Shown here one piece after another: positions 29,378 to 39,013 of a stretch of DNA of 64,000 nt (the first letter of the stretch is position 1; each line of letters begins with the position of its first letter). The translations under genes were made by a program, and so were the position numbers. The stretch covers positions 1-64,000 of the forward strand of contig SVEB01000018.1 in assembly GCA_015057635.1 (NCBI GenBank), written 5' to 3'. The notes beneath the pieces are model-generated. The model did not search any database. It was not told the origin of the DNA and saw only the letters and a list, made by a program, of their open reading frames with translations. The stretch comes from Lachnospiraceae bacterium. Its GTDB lineage: Bacteria > Bacillota > Clostridia > Lachnospirales > Lachnospiraceae.

Positions 29378-29395
29378 TTTTCCCCATCCTTCTTC

Positions 29396-30067
29396 CTATA
29401 TTTTATATCCCATTCCACGCTTGGTCTCAATAAAATCCTTCACACCAATGTTGGCCAACTTATTTCGGATTCTTGTCATATTAACACTTAACGTATTATC
29501 ATCGATAAACATCTGCTGATCCCATAAAAATTCAATAATCTCCACTCGTTTCGCAATAATTCCGGGATGGGTGAATAAATAGTAAAGAATCTTAAGCTCG
29601 TTTTTGGATAACTCTTCCTGTTTTCCTTCATAGGTCACAGTGGCGGCAGCAAGATCTAAGGTCACTCCCTTTTGAACTAGCTTTGTCTCTTCCTTAGCTT
29701 CAGATCTTCTATATCTTTTTAAGACAGCTGCCACGCGTGCCAGTAAAATCGGTGCCTGATAAGGCTTTGCAATATAATCATCCCCACCCTGCATCATGCA
29801 GTTTAATTCATCCATCGATGTGGTATTGCCGGTAACAAAGATAACCGGTACATCCGATTCTTCCCGAAGCCTTCTAATAATAGAAAGTCCGTCCATTTCC
29901 GGTAGATTCATATCTAACAGGATTAGATCCGGCTGCCTTTTTCTGATTTCTTCTATTGGATATCGAAAATCTGATAATACATCCGCCTCATAACCTGCAC
30001 GTCTTAACAGCATCACGAGCTCCTTCGCCATATTTTTATCATCCTCTATCACTAAAATCCGATTCAT
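29396..30067 (-). CDS. OmpR-family response regulator (BceR-like)
   Basis: MNRILVIEDDKNMAKELVMLLRRAGY, LILLDMNLPEMDGLSIIRRLR, C-terminal wHTH. Confidence 0.93.
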   Translation of the reverse strand: MNRILVIEDDKNMAKELVMLLRRAGYEADVLSDFRYPIEEIRKRQPDLILLDMNLPEMDGLSIIRRLREESDVPVIFVTGNTTSMDELNCMMQGGDDYIAKPYQAPILLARVAAVLKRYRRSEAKEETKLVQKGVTLDLAAATVTYEGKQEELSKNELKILYYLFTHPGIIAKRVEIIEFLWDQQMFIDDNTLSVNMTRIRNKLANIGVKDFIETKRGMGYKI

Positions 30068-30251
30068 ATCTTACCTCATTCTTCCCTTTTGTTTTCCTTA
30101 TACGTAATTTATTTTATCACATACAATACCATTTTCCTATTATACCACATTTTACTATCACAGGAACCAACTCAAAACATTGATATATCTCACCATTTTA
30201 CATATACTAGAATATATAACACTGATTTCATAAATTGGAGGATTTTATATA

Positions 30252-30433
30252 TGGATATATCAAAACTGGCTTCCAAAGAATTCGAACAGGATTTTCAGGA
30301 AACTTTACGCAAAATCAATGACAAGTTTCATCTTTCCCTACAGTGCGGCGTGATCTCCTGCGAGGGCAAACAGCTTGTGATTCGCTTAAAAGATGCCAAT
30401 ACAGATGCTTCTGATGCACAGGACAAGCAATAA
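30252..30433 (+). CDS. Small hypothetical protein (60 aa)
   Basis: GGAGG RBS 14 nt upstream of ATG 30252; MDISKLASKEFEQDFQETLRKINDKFHLSLQCGVISCEGKQLVIRLKDANTDASDAQDKQ. Confidence 0.5.
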
Positions 30434-30491
30434 TCGCTCGGCCGCATCTTAATCTTAGTCCGCATATGATTGCATATGAAAAAATAAAAAC

Positions 30492-30560
30492 TGCCGGCAT
30501 GCTTTTACAGGATTCAAAACTCTGTCTCCTATTAAAGCATGCCGGCAATTTTTATTCTAT
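30492..30560. terminator. Bidirectional terminator-like hairpin
   Basis: TGCCGGCATGCTTTTA..TAAAGCATGCCGGCAATTTTTATT. Confidence 0.75.
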
Positions 30561-30580
30561 TATAGGTAAATTCACGCAAG

Positions 30581-30677
30581 CTTCGCAGTTGATTTTAGGC
30601 TTACCTACTGGTGTTTCTGCTGCCAATGCCTGATTTACTGGGCAATCAAGCCTAAAATCAAGTGCGAAGCTTGCGTA
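30581..30677 (-). repeat. Long hairpin with structured apical region, adjacent to stop codon
   Basis: CGCAAGCTTCGCAGTTGATTTTAGGCTT / AAGCCTAAAATCAAGTGCGAAGCTTGCG, about 28-bp stem with a single internal mismatch, 45-nt apical region. Confidence 0.85.
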
Positions 30678-30679
30678 CA

Positions 30680-31198
30680 TTAATCAATTAAAAACTGTCT
30701 GGAATCAAATCCTTCCTTCTTAAAATTGGAATTCAAGATATCAATTCTCTTTGGTGTAACCTGAATCAGATACATTGGATGGCTTAGCTTTCGGATCGCC
30801 TCCGCTGGTATTTTCTTATATTCCAGCACCTTTTGATAGCTTTCAGAAAATGGTGGAACCATTTCGGCCTCTCCTGTTATCTGCATTCCTTTTACATTTC
30901 CAAATCCACTGTAAGTATCGTATACGGCAATGCACACATGCTTATTCTCTGCAAGCGCTTTAAATTTCAAGCCGCCTTCTGACAGCATCCAAAGCTTTTT
31001 ATCAAAGTACGTATACTCGATCGGAGTGCATCTGACAAAATCTTTTGTTCCGGTCGCCAACGCACATGTATTATGCGCTTCTAAAAAATGATCGATTTCC
31101 TTGCTCAGTCTGTCATCTGTCATTCGTTTTAAATGTTCTTCCTTATCCGTCCAAAACCTTGATGCCTGTTCATATTCCTGCTGTTCCATTATAAACAC
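30680..31198 (-). CDS. Pyridoxamine 5'-phosphate oxidase family protein
   Basis: HNTCALATGTKDFVRCTPIEYTYFDKKLWMLSEGGLKFKALAENKHVCIAVYD. Confidence 0.82.
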   Translation of the reverse strand: MFIMEQQEYEQASRFWTDKEEHLKRMTDDRLSKEIDHFLEAHNTCALATGTKDFVRCTPIEYTYFDKKLWMLSEGGLKFKALAENKHVCIAVYDTYSGFGNVKGMQITGEAEMVPPFSESYQKVLEYKKIPAEAIRKLSHPMYLIQVTPKRIDILNSNFKKEGFDSRQFLID

Positions 31199-31203
31199 CT
31201 CTG

Positions 31204-31758
31204 TTACAATTCTTTTACCATCAGATACTCACCCGCATATGTCCCATCCTTATATTTCATGCTGTGAGGACGCTCTCCGTAAACTTTAAACCCCAGTTTT
31301 TCATAAAGATGTTTTGCCCGTTCATTATTGCTGACCACCTCTAATTCTGCCTGTTCGTAACCACACTCTTTTGCTACATCCAAAATAGTCTGAAGCATCG
31401 CTTCGCCAAGCCCCAGTCCACAAAACTCCTGGTACAAAGCGATTGCGATACTGCATCTGTGTGCATACCTGCCAAACGGCCCCAAAGACATCAACGAACA
31501 GTTTCCGGCATGTCTGCCATCTACCCTTGCAATCAGCCCTAATTCTCTTTTGGCATCAATCTTTGACTGAATAAATGCCTGTTCCCTCTCTGGTGTAATC
31601 CGTATCTCCTCAGGCTCCCTGATTAGAAATGGAGTCTCTGCGGCGGTCACTTTCAGATATGTAATAAGATCCGCTGCATCTTCCATGCGAATATTTCTTA
31701 AAACTGCGCTTCTTCCATCCTTTAACGTTACTTTCTTCTCTTCTAAAACCATATGCAT
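31204..31758 (-). CDS. GNAT family N-acetyltransferase
   Basis: GLGEAMLQTILDVAKECGYEQAELEVVSNNERAKHLYEKLGFKVYGERP. Confidence 0.9.
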   Translation of the reverse strand: MHMVLEEKKVTLKDGRSAVLRNIRMEDAADLITYLKVTAAETPFLIREPEEIRITPEREQAFIQSKIDAKRELGLIARVDGRHAGNCSLMSLGPFGRYAHRCSIAIALYQEFCGLGLGEAMLQTILDVAKECGYEQAELEVVSNNERAKHLYEKLGFKVYGERPHSMKYKDGTYAGEYLMVKEL

Positions 31759-31931
31759 CCTCCATATCCGTATTTTCTTTATCCAAGTGCTAGATCTAAA
31801 ATCATCATAATCGAAAAACCAGCTGCAAACAGCAGCGGCCCCCTCATACTAATCCGGCTATCTTTAGAATCATATCTTATCTTTCTTTAGAAACAGTCTT
31901 TTTAACATTGTAAGCAACCACTCACCTCTTT

Positions 31932-32717
31932 TTACACTTTCTTAAACTCAAACCAGTAAAATGGCCGCACCTTAAATAGCTCAAATCCGCATTTTTCAGC
32001 CACTGCTTTTGACGCCTTGTTTGATTCCACATGATCTCACTGTGCCACATAGCCTTTTCTTACACAGCCATCCATAAAAGCCTTTGTAAGCGCTGTCCCA
32101 ATTCCTTTACGCCGATGGGATTCTTCTGTCTCGATATCAATCGTTATGTACTTTTTATACTGGGAACTTCCAAAAATCACGCCTGCAATCGAGTTTTCAT
32201 AGATAGCTGCGTATGCAATGCTGTTTTTTAAGAATGTATCCCGATCTGCCCAGGATTCTTTGATCCGCTCTGTTAACAGATCAGCATTCTGAATTTCCCT
32301 ATGATATAATTTTTCTAAGAAACTATCATCCACTTCCTTAATTCGATACCCTGTCGGTACATTAAACTCTTTCTCTATGGCCTTTTTTCTGCGATACGAG
32401 TATTCCTGTTCCCAATGTATGTCCTGATCTGCGAAAATAGAAAGAAGCTGTTGCCGAAGTCTGTCATCCTCAGTGGAGAATTCAAACTCATAAATTCCTT
32501 TTTTCTTTAATGCCGGAAATACGATCTGTTCAAAGTAATCCCTTGCTTCCTCTTCCCGTTTTATCGCTCCTGCCACACCGCAACCTCCCACACAATAGGA
32601 GTATGCGGTTACAAGCGTAGGATTCTCAGGGGTGTTTATCCAAAGGTCCCCTTTTGCTATACCGGCGACAATACCGGCATAGCTTGGATTTCTTTCATCC
32701 ATAAGATTTTCATTCAT
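31932..32717 (-). pseudogene. GNAT acetyltransferase interrupted by an in-frame TGA
   Basis: ORF 32037-32717 ends GYVAQ*; the same frame continues DHVESNKASKAVAEKCGFELFKVRPFYWFEFKKV* to TAA at 31932, the expected GNAT C-terminus. Confidence 0.8.
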
Positions 32718-33346
32718 TATTCGTTCACTCCTTCCGGTGCTTCTGGAAACGCCTGTTCAAATGCATTCTGAATTGTCTCAATATCAGCCATATTATAACT
32801 GTCATTCTGAAGTTCATAACCTGCATCATCTAACAGTGGAAGAATGGAATCACGGTCTGTCAAAATCGTCTTAGCATCCTCATAAACAGATTCCCAAGCT
32901 AACATAATGCTGTCCGCTTCCACAAGTTCCTCTTTATTTTCATTATACCAATTCTGCGCCTTTTCTTTGATCTTTGTTTCGCTTGTAGCAGACATATTAA
33001 CCTTTGCCCAGTCCAAGATTTCCCCTGCTGCCCTTGCAGATTTTAAGGAACATCCGCTTACACCCGGCATTGCATTGTAGATATCTGCCAAGACCAGATC
33101 AAAGGCATCCCAATCCGCCTCTTTCACATCCTCCCCATTTTCACTTTCGCCTTTCTGTCCCTGTGCATTCTCCTGTTCACTCTCAGTTCCTTCGCTTTCC
33201 TGATCAGTAGACGTCGCCGTTGACACATTCTCCATTTCATTATTCGTCTTTATCGTATCATTATTTTTTCGAATTGTCCTTCCAATAATAACTGCCGCAC
33301 CTGCACAAAGGCAGACTGCTAGTAAAATCCATTTCTTTTTATTCAT
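32717..33346 (-). CDS. Hypothetical membrane-anchored protein
   Basis: N-terminal TM followed by low-complexity E/S/G linker; overlaps next gene by 1 nt. Confidence 0.6.
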   Translation of the reverse strand: MNKKKWILLAVCLCAGAAVIIGRTIRKNNDTIKTNNEMENVSTATSTDQESEGTESEQENAQGQKGESENGEDVKEADWDAFDLVLADIYNAMPGVSGCSLKSARAAGEILDWAKVNMSATSETKIKEKAQNWYNENKEELVEADSIMLAWESVYEDAKTILTDRDSILPLLDDAGYELQNDSYNMADIETIQNAFEQAFPEAPEGVNE

Positions 33347-33391
33347 TCCGTATCATCCTTTCCTTAAAAATTCAATCCGCTTAATCCCTTG

Positions 33392-33577
33392 TTACTTCTT
33401 CGTGCGGGTTAAACGGACGGAACTGTATGATAATATTACTATAGTTAGCAACATGACTATCCCTAGCACACGAACTGCCCAGTCCGAAAACGGAACAAGG
33501 AATACATTCAGTGCCATTAGCAATACTGCTGCTATCATAATAATCAGACTGCCATAAAAAATTATTCTATCTTTCAT
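33392..33577 (-). CDS. Small two-TM protein (61 aa)
   Basis: MKDRIIFYGSLIIMIAAVLLMALNVFLVPFSDWAVRVLGIVMLLTIVILSYSSVRLTRTKK; RBS-like upstream sequence. Confidence 0.55.
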   Translation of the reverse strand: MKDRIIFYGSLIIMIAAVLLMALNVFLVPFSDWAVRVLGIVMLLTIVILSYSSVRLTRTKK

Positions 33578-33734
33578 AATATCACCCCAACCCCTTCTTC
33601 ATAATACAGTAAGTATATTCCTTATAATTCCTTTTTTCAAGAATACACCTGCACAAATAAAAGCAGAACACGATTAAATTTTTAAACAAAAAAATCACGC
33701 TTGACTTTTAAATCTCACTGTGGTATTTTAGTGG

Positions 33735-34003
33735 AATAAAGCAGACACAGGCTATGACGAGAAAGAGTACATATTACAAAATTTTCAGAGAGAAGATGGT
33801 TGGTGCGAATCTTCACGGAGTAATATCGAAGCAGTCTTCGAGCTTTGAACCGAACAGAGGAATCTTAGTAGGCTTCAACGGTTTTCTACCGTTATCAGAA
33901 ACAGTATGAAAGTACTGGCAGAGTGCAGATTTATTCTGAATTTAGGTGGTAACACGGACAATGACTGTTCGCCCTAAGCTATTATTAGCTTGGGGCTTTT
34001 TTT
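33735..34003 (+). promoter_or_regulatory. T-box riboswitch, predicted tRNA-Ala specific, upstream of an aminotransferase
   Basis: AGAGAGAAGATGGTTGGTGCGAATCTTC stem I, AGTA/GAA specifier loop with GAA-GCA-G (GCA = Ala), T-box TTTAGGTGGTAACACGG, terminator CGCCCTAAGCTATTATTAGCTTGGGGCTTTTTTTT. Confidence 0.88.
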
Positions 34004-34106
34004 TGTTTAAAAGTCCACTCATTTCTGCATGTTCGAAACATAGCGTCTCAAACAGGTGCCGCTTATAATAAAGATATTAGATAGGAACTTAAGGAGGACT
34101 TGAATT

Positions 34107-35324
34107 ATGAGAATTTTTGAAAAGTCAACGAAATTAGATAATGTATGTTACGATATCAGAGGACCTGTTATGGACGAAGCAAACCGTATGATCGCTAACG
34201 GCATGGATATCCTAAAATTAAATATTGGAAATCCTGCTCCATTCCATTTTGATGCTCCGGATGAAATCATCCAGGATATGATCTACAACTTAAGAAATGC
34301 GCAGGGTTATTCTGACTCTAAGGGAATTTTCTCTGCAAGAAAAGCAATCATGCAGTATGCCCAGATTAAAAATCTTCCGAATGTTGGGATCGACGATATT
34401 ATTACCGGAAACGGTGTCAGTGAATTAATCACTATGTCCATGCAAGGACTTTTAAACAATGGAGATGAGATCCTGATTCCATCCCCTGACTATCCACTAT
34501 GGACTGCTTCCGTTACCCTTGCCGGTGGTACTGCCGTTCACTACATTTGCGATGAACAGTCCGAATGGTATCCGGACATCGAAGATATCCGCAAGAAAGT
34601 AACCGATAAGACAAAAGGTATTGTTATTATCAATCCAAACAACCCTACCGGTGCTCTTTATCCAAAAGAAGTATTAGAGCAGATCGTAGAAGTAGCCAGA
34701 GAACACGAACTTATCATCTTTGCAGATGAAATTTATGATCGTCTGTTAATGGATGGCCTTGAACATACTTCCATTGCTTCTCTTGCTCCAGACCTTTTCT
34801 GCATCACCTTTAACGGTCTTAGCAAATCCCATCGTATTGCCGGATTCCGTGCTGGATGGATGTGCCTTAGCGGTGACAAATCCAAAGTAAAAGGCTATAT
34901 CGAGGGACTGACTCTTCTTTCCTCTATGCGCCTTTGCTCAAATGTTCCTGCCCAGTACATCATCCAAACCGCACTTGGCGGATATCAGAGCGCAGATGAG
35001 CTGCTACTTCCGGGCGGAAGAGTTTACGAACAGAGAGAGTACATTTACAAGGCGTTAAACGATATTCCAGGTATCAGTGCAGTCAAGCCAAAAGCAGCCT
35101 TCTATATCTTCCCTAAGATTGATACTGCTCGTTTTAACATAAAAAGTGATGAACAGTTCGTGCTTGACTTCTTACGTGAAAAGAAAGTACTCCTTGTTCA
35201 CGGTGGCGGCTTCCACTGGAATGAGCCGGATCATTTCCGTATCGTTTACCTGCCAAATATAGAACAGCTAAAAGATGCGATGACTAAGTTAGGAGACTTC
35301 TTAGACGGTTATCATCAGAAATAA
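34107..35324 (+). CDS. alaA: PLP-dependent aminotransferase, AlaA-type alanine transaminase
   Basis: MRIFEKSTKLDNVCYDIRGPVMDEANRM..., NPNNPTGALY, FNGLSKSHRIAGFRAGWM; Ala-type T-box upstream. Confidence 0.88.
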   Translation: MRIFEKSTKLDNVCYDIRGPVMDEANRMIANGMDILKLNIGNPAPFHFDAPDEIIQDMIYNLRNAQGYSDSKGIFSARKAIMQYAQIKNLPNVGIDDIITGNGVSELITMSMQGLLNNGDEILIPSPDYPLWTASVTLAGGTAVHYICDEQSEWYPDIEDIRKKVTDKTKGIVIINPNNPTGALYPKEVLEQIVEVAREHELIIFADEIYDRLLMDGLEHTSIASLAPDLFCITFNGLSKSHRIAGFRAGWMCLSGDKSKVKGYIEGLTLLSSMRLCSNVPAQYIIQTALGGYQSADELLLPGGRVYEQREYIYKALNDIPGISAVKPKAAFYIFPKIDTARFNIKSDEQFVLDFLREKKVLLVHGGGFHWNEPDHFRIVYLPNIEQLKDAMTKLGDFLDGYHQK

Positions 35325-35446
35325 TAGTTCAACACAAAAAGAGGCTTTCAGAAATGAAATCCTCTTTTTTTCACCTTAAATTGCACGTTTCATCTTCAAT
35401 TTCTTCTTTTGTCTTTTCTAGTATCTGCTTTTCTCCAACGATTATT

Positions 35447-35938
35447 CTAGTTCAGCTTCATATGAGAGAATCCATAGTCAATCAGCATCGGAACCCCATT
35501 CACAATCCCCCACGAACTTGTTCTAACCAAATCTCCTCCCGCTAACATATACTTCGTTGTCAGCATCTGAAATACTGGTCTGCTCGTCAGTTCTCTCATA
35601 TTCCTGGCTTCATAATACTGCAGCACTGGGTAAAAATTACGAATCCTATCCCCTTTTTTCATTATTAAAAATCTATTATCCTCTGATATTGCCAAAACCG
35701 GCGTCAGAATTTTCGTATTTTCATTATCAAAAATCATATATTCCATTTGATTCTGATTCAGTCCCCGATAATTCTTCGCGACCTTCACCACATAACCGTC
35801 CCCGATATCGAACACCTTTCTGGAAGATCCTGCTCCTAGAAACCGAAGCCTATTATGCTGTAGCTTATAAAGCATTCCATCAAAATCATATACTCTATTC
35901 CCCATTTTCATCCTCCTAAAAATATCTCTCACTTTCAC
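35447..35938 (-). CDS. Minimal protein-kinase-like fold protein
   Basis: LRFLGAGSSRKVFDIGDGYVVKVAKNYRGLNQNQMEY (G-loop and VxK-like), GVPMLIDYGFS (D[YF]G-like); true start may be at MGNRVYDF. Confidence 0.55.
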   Translation of the reverse strand: MKVRDIFRRMKMGNRVYDFDGMLYKLQHNRLRFLGAGSSRKVFDIGDGYVVKVAKNYRGLNQNQMEYMIFDNENTKILTPVLAISEDNRFLIMKKGDRIRNFYPVLQYYEARNMRELTSRPVFQMLTTKYMLAGGDLVRTSSWGIVNGVPMLIDYGFSHMKLN

Positions 35939-36219
35939 AATATTCTCTTAGAATGAAAATGTTCTACTTTTCAATTATTTTCGACACTATTGCGCTATTT
36001 TTTGTGTTTTTCTATTCTTTTTCATCTCTCATCATTTTCTCCTCTTTCTATTCACCATTTCCTGTTACTTTTCTCTTCTATTCTCTTGTCCTCCCTGTCC
36101 ATTTCATCCCTTTTCGCTTATTTACCTCTATTATTAGCCATCTGAATTAGAAAAAGGACTTATGGCGTCTGAACACCCAGACGAGACTATTCCTGATATG
36201 GAATTAAACTAACTTTAAA

Positions 36220-36423
36220 AACGTTGACAATCCTAATATAAAATTTACCGATGAAGCCTGCTCCATGCTTGTCAGAGTGCCGCGAATTTTTCTGCCAACA
36301 CCCTTAAAGGGCTGTGTAGAGTGGGCAAAATCAAACGGAGTGACTTTGATTACCGAAGAACATATGAAAATCATTAATGATAAACGTTCCAAAGAAAAGA
36401 CCAATACCAAACACAAAAACTGA
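36220..36423 (+). pseudogene. PCP_red-like domain fragment (protochlorophyllide reductase-type C-terminal domain)
   Basis: Plus-frame DNPNIKFTDEACSMLVRVPRIFLPTPLKGCVEWAKSNGVTLITEEHMKIINDKRSKEKTNTKHKN* with no start codon after an upstream in-frame stop. Confidence 0.5.
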
Positions 36424-36489
36424 TAAAAATACAGATATATCCGATTATTCCCTTTTTCAGCGGGGCAAGGAAATCATCTGTTCCTTGCC

Positions 36490-37014
36490 CTACTTCTTGC
36501 TCTGCAGCTTCATTTGTGTTTCAATATATAATCTGTTTTCCCTTTTCAATATATTTATTATTTTAAAGGATTCTACTCGGAGCTCTTTTATCTCTTTACA
36601 TCCATTGTTTAATGGCATTGCTTTCAAAAAAGTCTTTCTTTCATAGTATTTTTGTCTTTGCAATCTGCCATCTATATATCTTATACACATTGTATATTCT
36701 CCTGTGATAAGTAAAAATCGCCGAACCCGTCCTCTATTTACCCAAGACACGGTAACATACCTAATGCCGTCTACACTTGCACGAATCCCGAAACTACTAC
36801 GTATCCTTCTTAAGCAACAATTAAAAGACAATGTACCGATCGGTGCATACGTTTTATACTTTCTTACATTTGGCTTTTTGCATTTCAATTTTTCAATATA
36901 TAATGAATTGCATACACTGTCTTCCACTTGTTTTATTACAAGAGGGCGATCTGGATCAATGACATACGAATATGTCACAACTGCTGTATTTTTAATTGGA
37001 TAAACCTGAGACAT
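36490..37014 (-). CDS. Hypothetical protein associated with DUF11-type genes
   Basis: MSQVYPIKNTAVVTYSYVIDPD; N-terminal strand pattern resembles neighbouring DUF11 proteins. Confidence 0.6.
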   Translation of the reverse strand: MSQVYPIKNTAVVTYSYVIDPDRPLVIKQVEDSVCNSLYIEKLKCKKPNVRKYKTYAPIGTLSFNCCLRRIRSSFGIRASVDGIRYVTVSWVNRGRVRRFLLITGEYTMCIRYIDGRLQRQKYYERKTFLKAMPLNNGCKEIKELRVESFKIINILKRENRLYIETQMKLQSKK

Positions 37015-37029
37015 TTAGCATTCTCCCTT

Positions 37030-38907
37030 CTAGCAGATTGGTGTTACATTGAAATTTATGGTGATGATTTCACGTGGGCTTATTACCAATTGTTTCACAT
37101 TCGTCACAACTGTTCGTTCTGTATTAAATGCAATTGAGGTTCTATCGTATCCGGTTGAGTTACTGCGGGAAGTAGCTTCACCCACATAACGGGAGCCATT
37201 TGGACATGGATCCCGAAATGCACCCGGTGCAATTATTACATTTACAGAACCAATATTCTCCATCTGTATGGTGTATAAAACTTGATTTGTGCAGGTAACC
37301 AGCCCATTTGGCTCATTTCCCTTTCTTAATACGATTTCACCATACTGTACTTCAGTCCTTGCCTCATTACTTGTCTCTGTTATCCGAAAAACATTTCCAG
37401 CTGAATCCGTAAGTGTATACTCGATATTGGCAACATTTAAAATAAGGGCATTCACAATCTTTGCATAATCTATGATACGGGCTTTAAATTTGATCACGAT
37501 CACATCCGTTCTTATTATCTGTGCTTTCAGCGCAAATCCACTTACCGGATTCTTATTCGCAAATCCACTTTGTAATACTCCATTATAATATACTTCAACA
37601 GAGCCTGTCACAAACTCCATTCCTGGCTGTAATTTATCATAAAAATATGCATTGGTCCATGCAACGGTGGATCCACCATTGATCACGGTCGTTGTATACG
37701 TAAGGATATCTCCGATATCTCCCACGGCTCGATCTACTGTCTTTGTAAGGCTTGGATTTACTTTAACCTGACACCCGAATGCTACTGGTATATAAACATC
37801 ACCAGTAGTCGTAAAATCCATATATGCAGAGGTCTGTCCATAACTTAATGTATTCGATATGTCTACACGTGTTACATCTAATCCATGTCTGGCTCCAACA
37901 ATTGTATTTGTCATATTATGATTGTTATTGCCCATACTTCCTCTTCTGTCTGGTGCCCCCATAGTGCTAGTTCCACCGATATCCGGATCGTTATCTGCAA
38001 TGCTTACTTCGCCAATAAAGAAGTTTGTCGTTGTGTGATTCCCTGCACTAAGCCTTATTGTTGGATTTTTATTTTTCCCAAACGTTACATAATCACCTGT
38101 GTATCTGATATCTCCTTCTGCCGCCGCTATCACTGCTTTTCCTTTTAGCGTACCAGAAGACGGTGTCACGATGTTAGGAATTTCAATTTCTGTCACCTGA
38201 AACCCTGACGCTCCTGATACAGGGGCAGCAATGACATACATGCTCATATTATTGTAATCCATCGTATCATCAGCATATGCAGCCATTAAGCACCAGCCAG
38301 AACAATTTGCTTCTTCCGTACCTCCCGTAATAGAAGCAGATATGCCATCTACTGTATACGTATTTTCGCCTTTCATGATATAGTCTGTAACATCCGCACT
38401 TCTTACATAAATCCTCCAGCTTGGATTAATCTCCGTGCTATCTAAATTATAAGACACTGCAAACTTCATAGAATCAATAGATTCTGCAAGCACCGATCCG
38501 CTGCGATTTGGATCAGGATGAATGAATGTAACTGTTTTATCCCCATTTACTCCTGTATATAGATTTGCGAACCATACTAGTTCTGCGTGGAGGATTTCTT
38601 TTGCCGTAGATGGTATATACAATTTAGCAGAAGAACCAATCCGATTAGTCGAAGATACCTGGCTGCTCCGAATGATCCCTACTGGACTCGGCGTTTGATT
38701 CGCTGTATAAATACTTGCCCAATTGCTTGGATATATCCCGGAATTGCTTACTGTTAAAAATACTCCCTGTGAACCTAAATTACCTGGATTCATTGGATCT
38801 GAAGAGGTACTTGAGGAGCTCGTCTTATCTAACCCAAACGTATTTCCTGTCATAACAACAGCGCCTCTTGCAATTCCTGAGTATCTCATTGTCACTCCTG
38901 ACGACAT
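37030..38907 (-). CDS. DUF11 domain-containing protein, no signal peptide
   Basis: VNPSLTKTVDRAVGDIGDILTYTTTVINGGSTVAWTNAYFYDKLQPGMEFVTGSVEV. Confidence 0.82.
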   Translation of the reverse strand: MSSGVTMRYSGIARGAVVMTGNTFGLDKTSSSSTSSDPMNPGNLGSQGVFLTVSNSGIYPSNWASIYTANQTPSPVGIIRSSQVSSTNRIGSSAKLYIPSTAKEILHAELVWFANLYTGVNGDKTVTFIHPDPNRSGSVLAESIDSMKFAVSYNLDSTEINPSWRIYVRSADVTDYIMKGENTYTVDGISASITGGTEEANCSGWCLMAAYADDTMDYNNMSMYVIAAPVSGASGFQVTEIEIPNIVTPSSGTLKGKAVIAAAEGDIRYTGDYVTFGKNKNPTIRLSAGNHTTTNFFIGEVSIADNDPDIGGTSTMGAPDRRGSMGNNNHNMTNTIVGARHGLDVTRVDISNTLSYGQTSAYMDFTTTGDVYIPVAFGCQVKVNPSLTKTVDRAVGDIGDILTYTTTVINGGSTVAWTNAYFYDKLQPGMEFVTGSVEVYYNGVLQSGFANKNPVSGFALKAQIIRTDVIVIKFKARIIDYAKIVNALILNVANIEYTLTDSAGNVFRITETSNEARTEVQYGEIVLRKGNEPNGLVTCTNQVLYTIQMENIGSVNVIIAPGAFRDPCPNGSRYVGEATSRSNSTGYDRTSIAFNTERTVVTNVKQLVISPREIITINFNVTPIC

Positions 38908-39013
38908 TAAATCACCTATTTCAATTGTTATTTCTTATAAAACTCTTTATTGAATCAAAGGATTAGCCTTATCTGCTGCCAATCCCTTGATTCCAATTCA
39001 TTCTATCCTACCC

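Noticed and set aside
25450-30067. FtsX/ABC + HK + RR as a novel system
   Set aside because: A standard Bce-type antimicrobial-peptide sensing/detoxification module.
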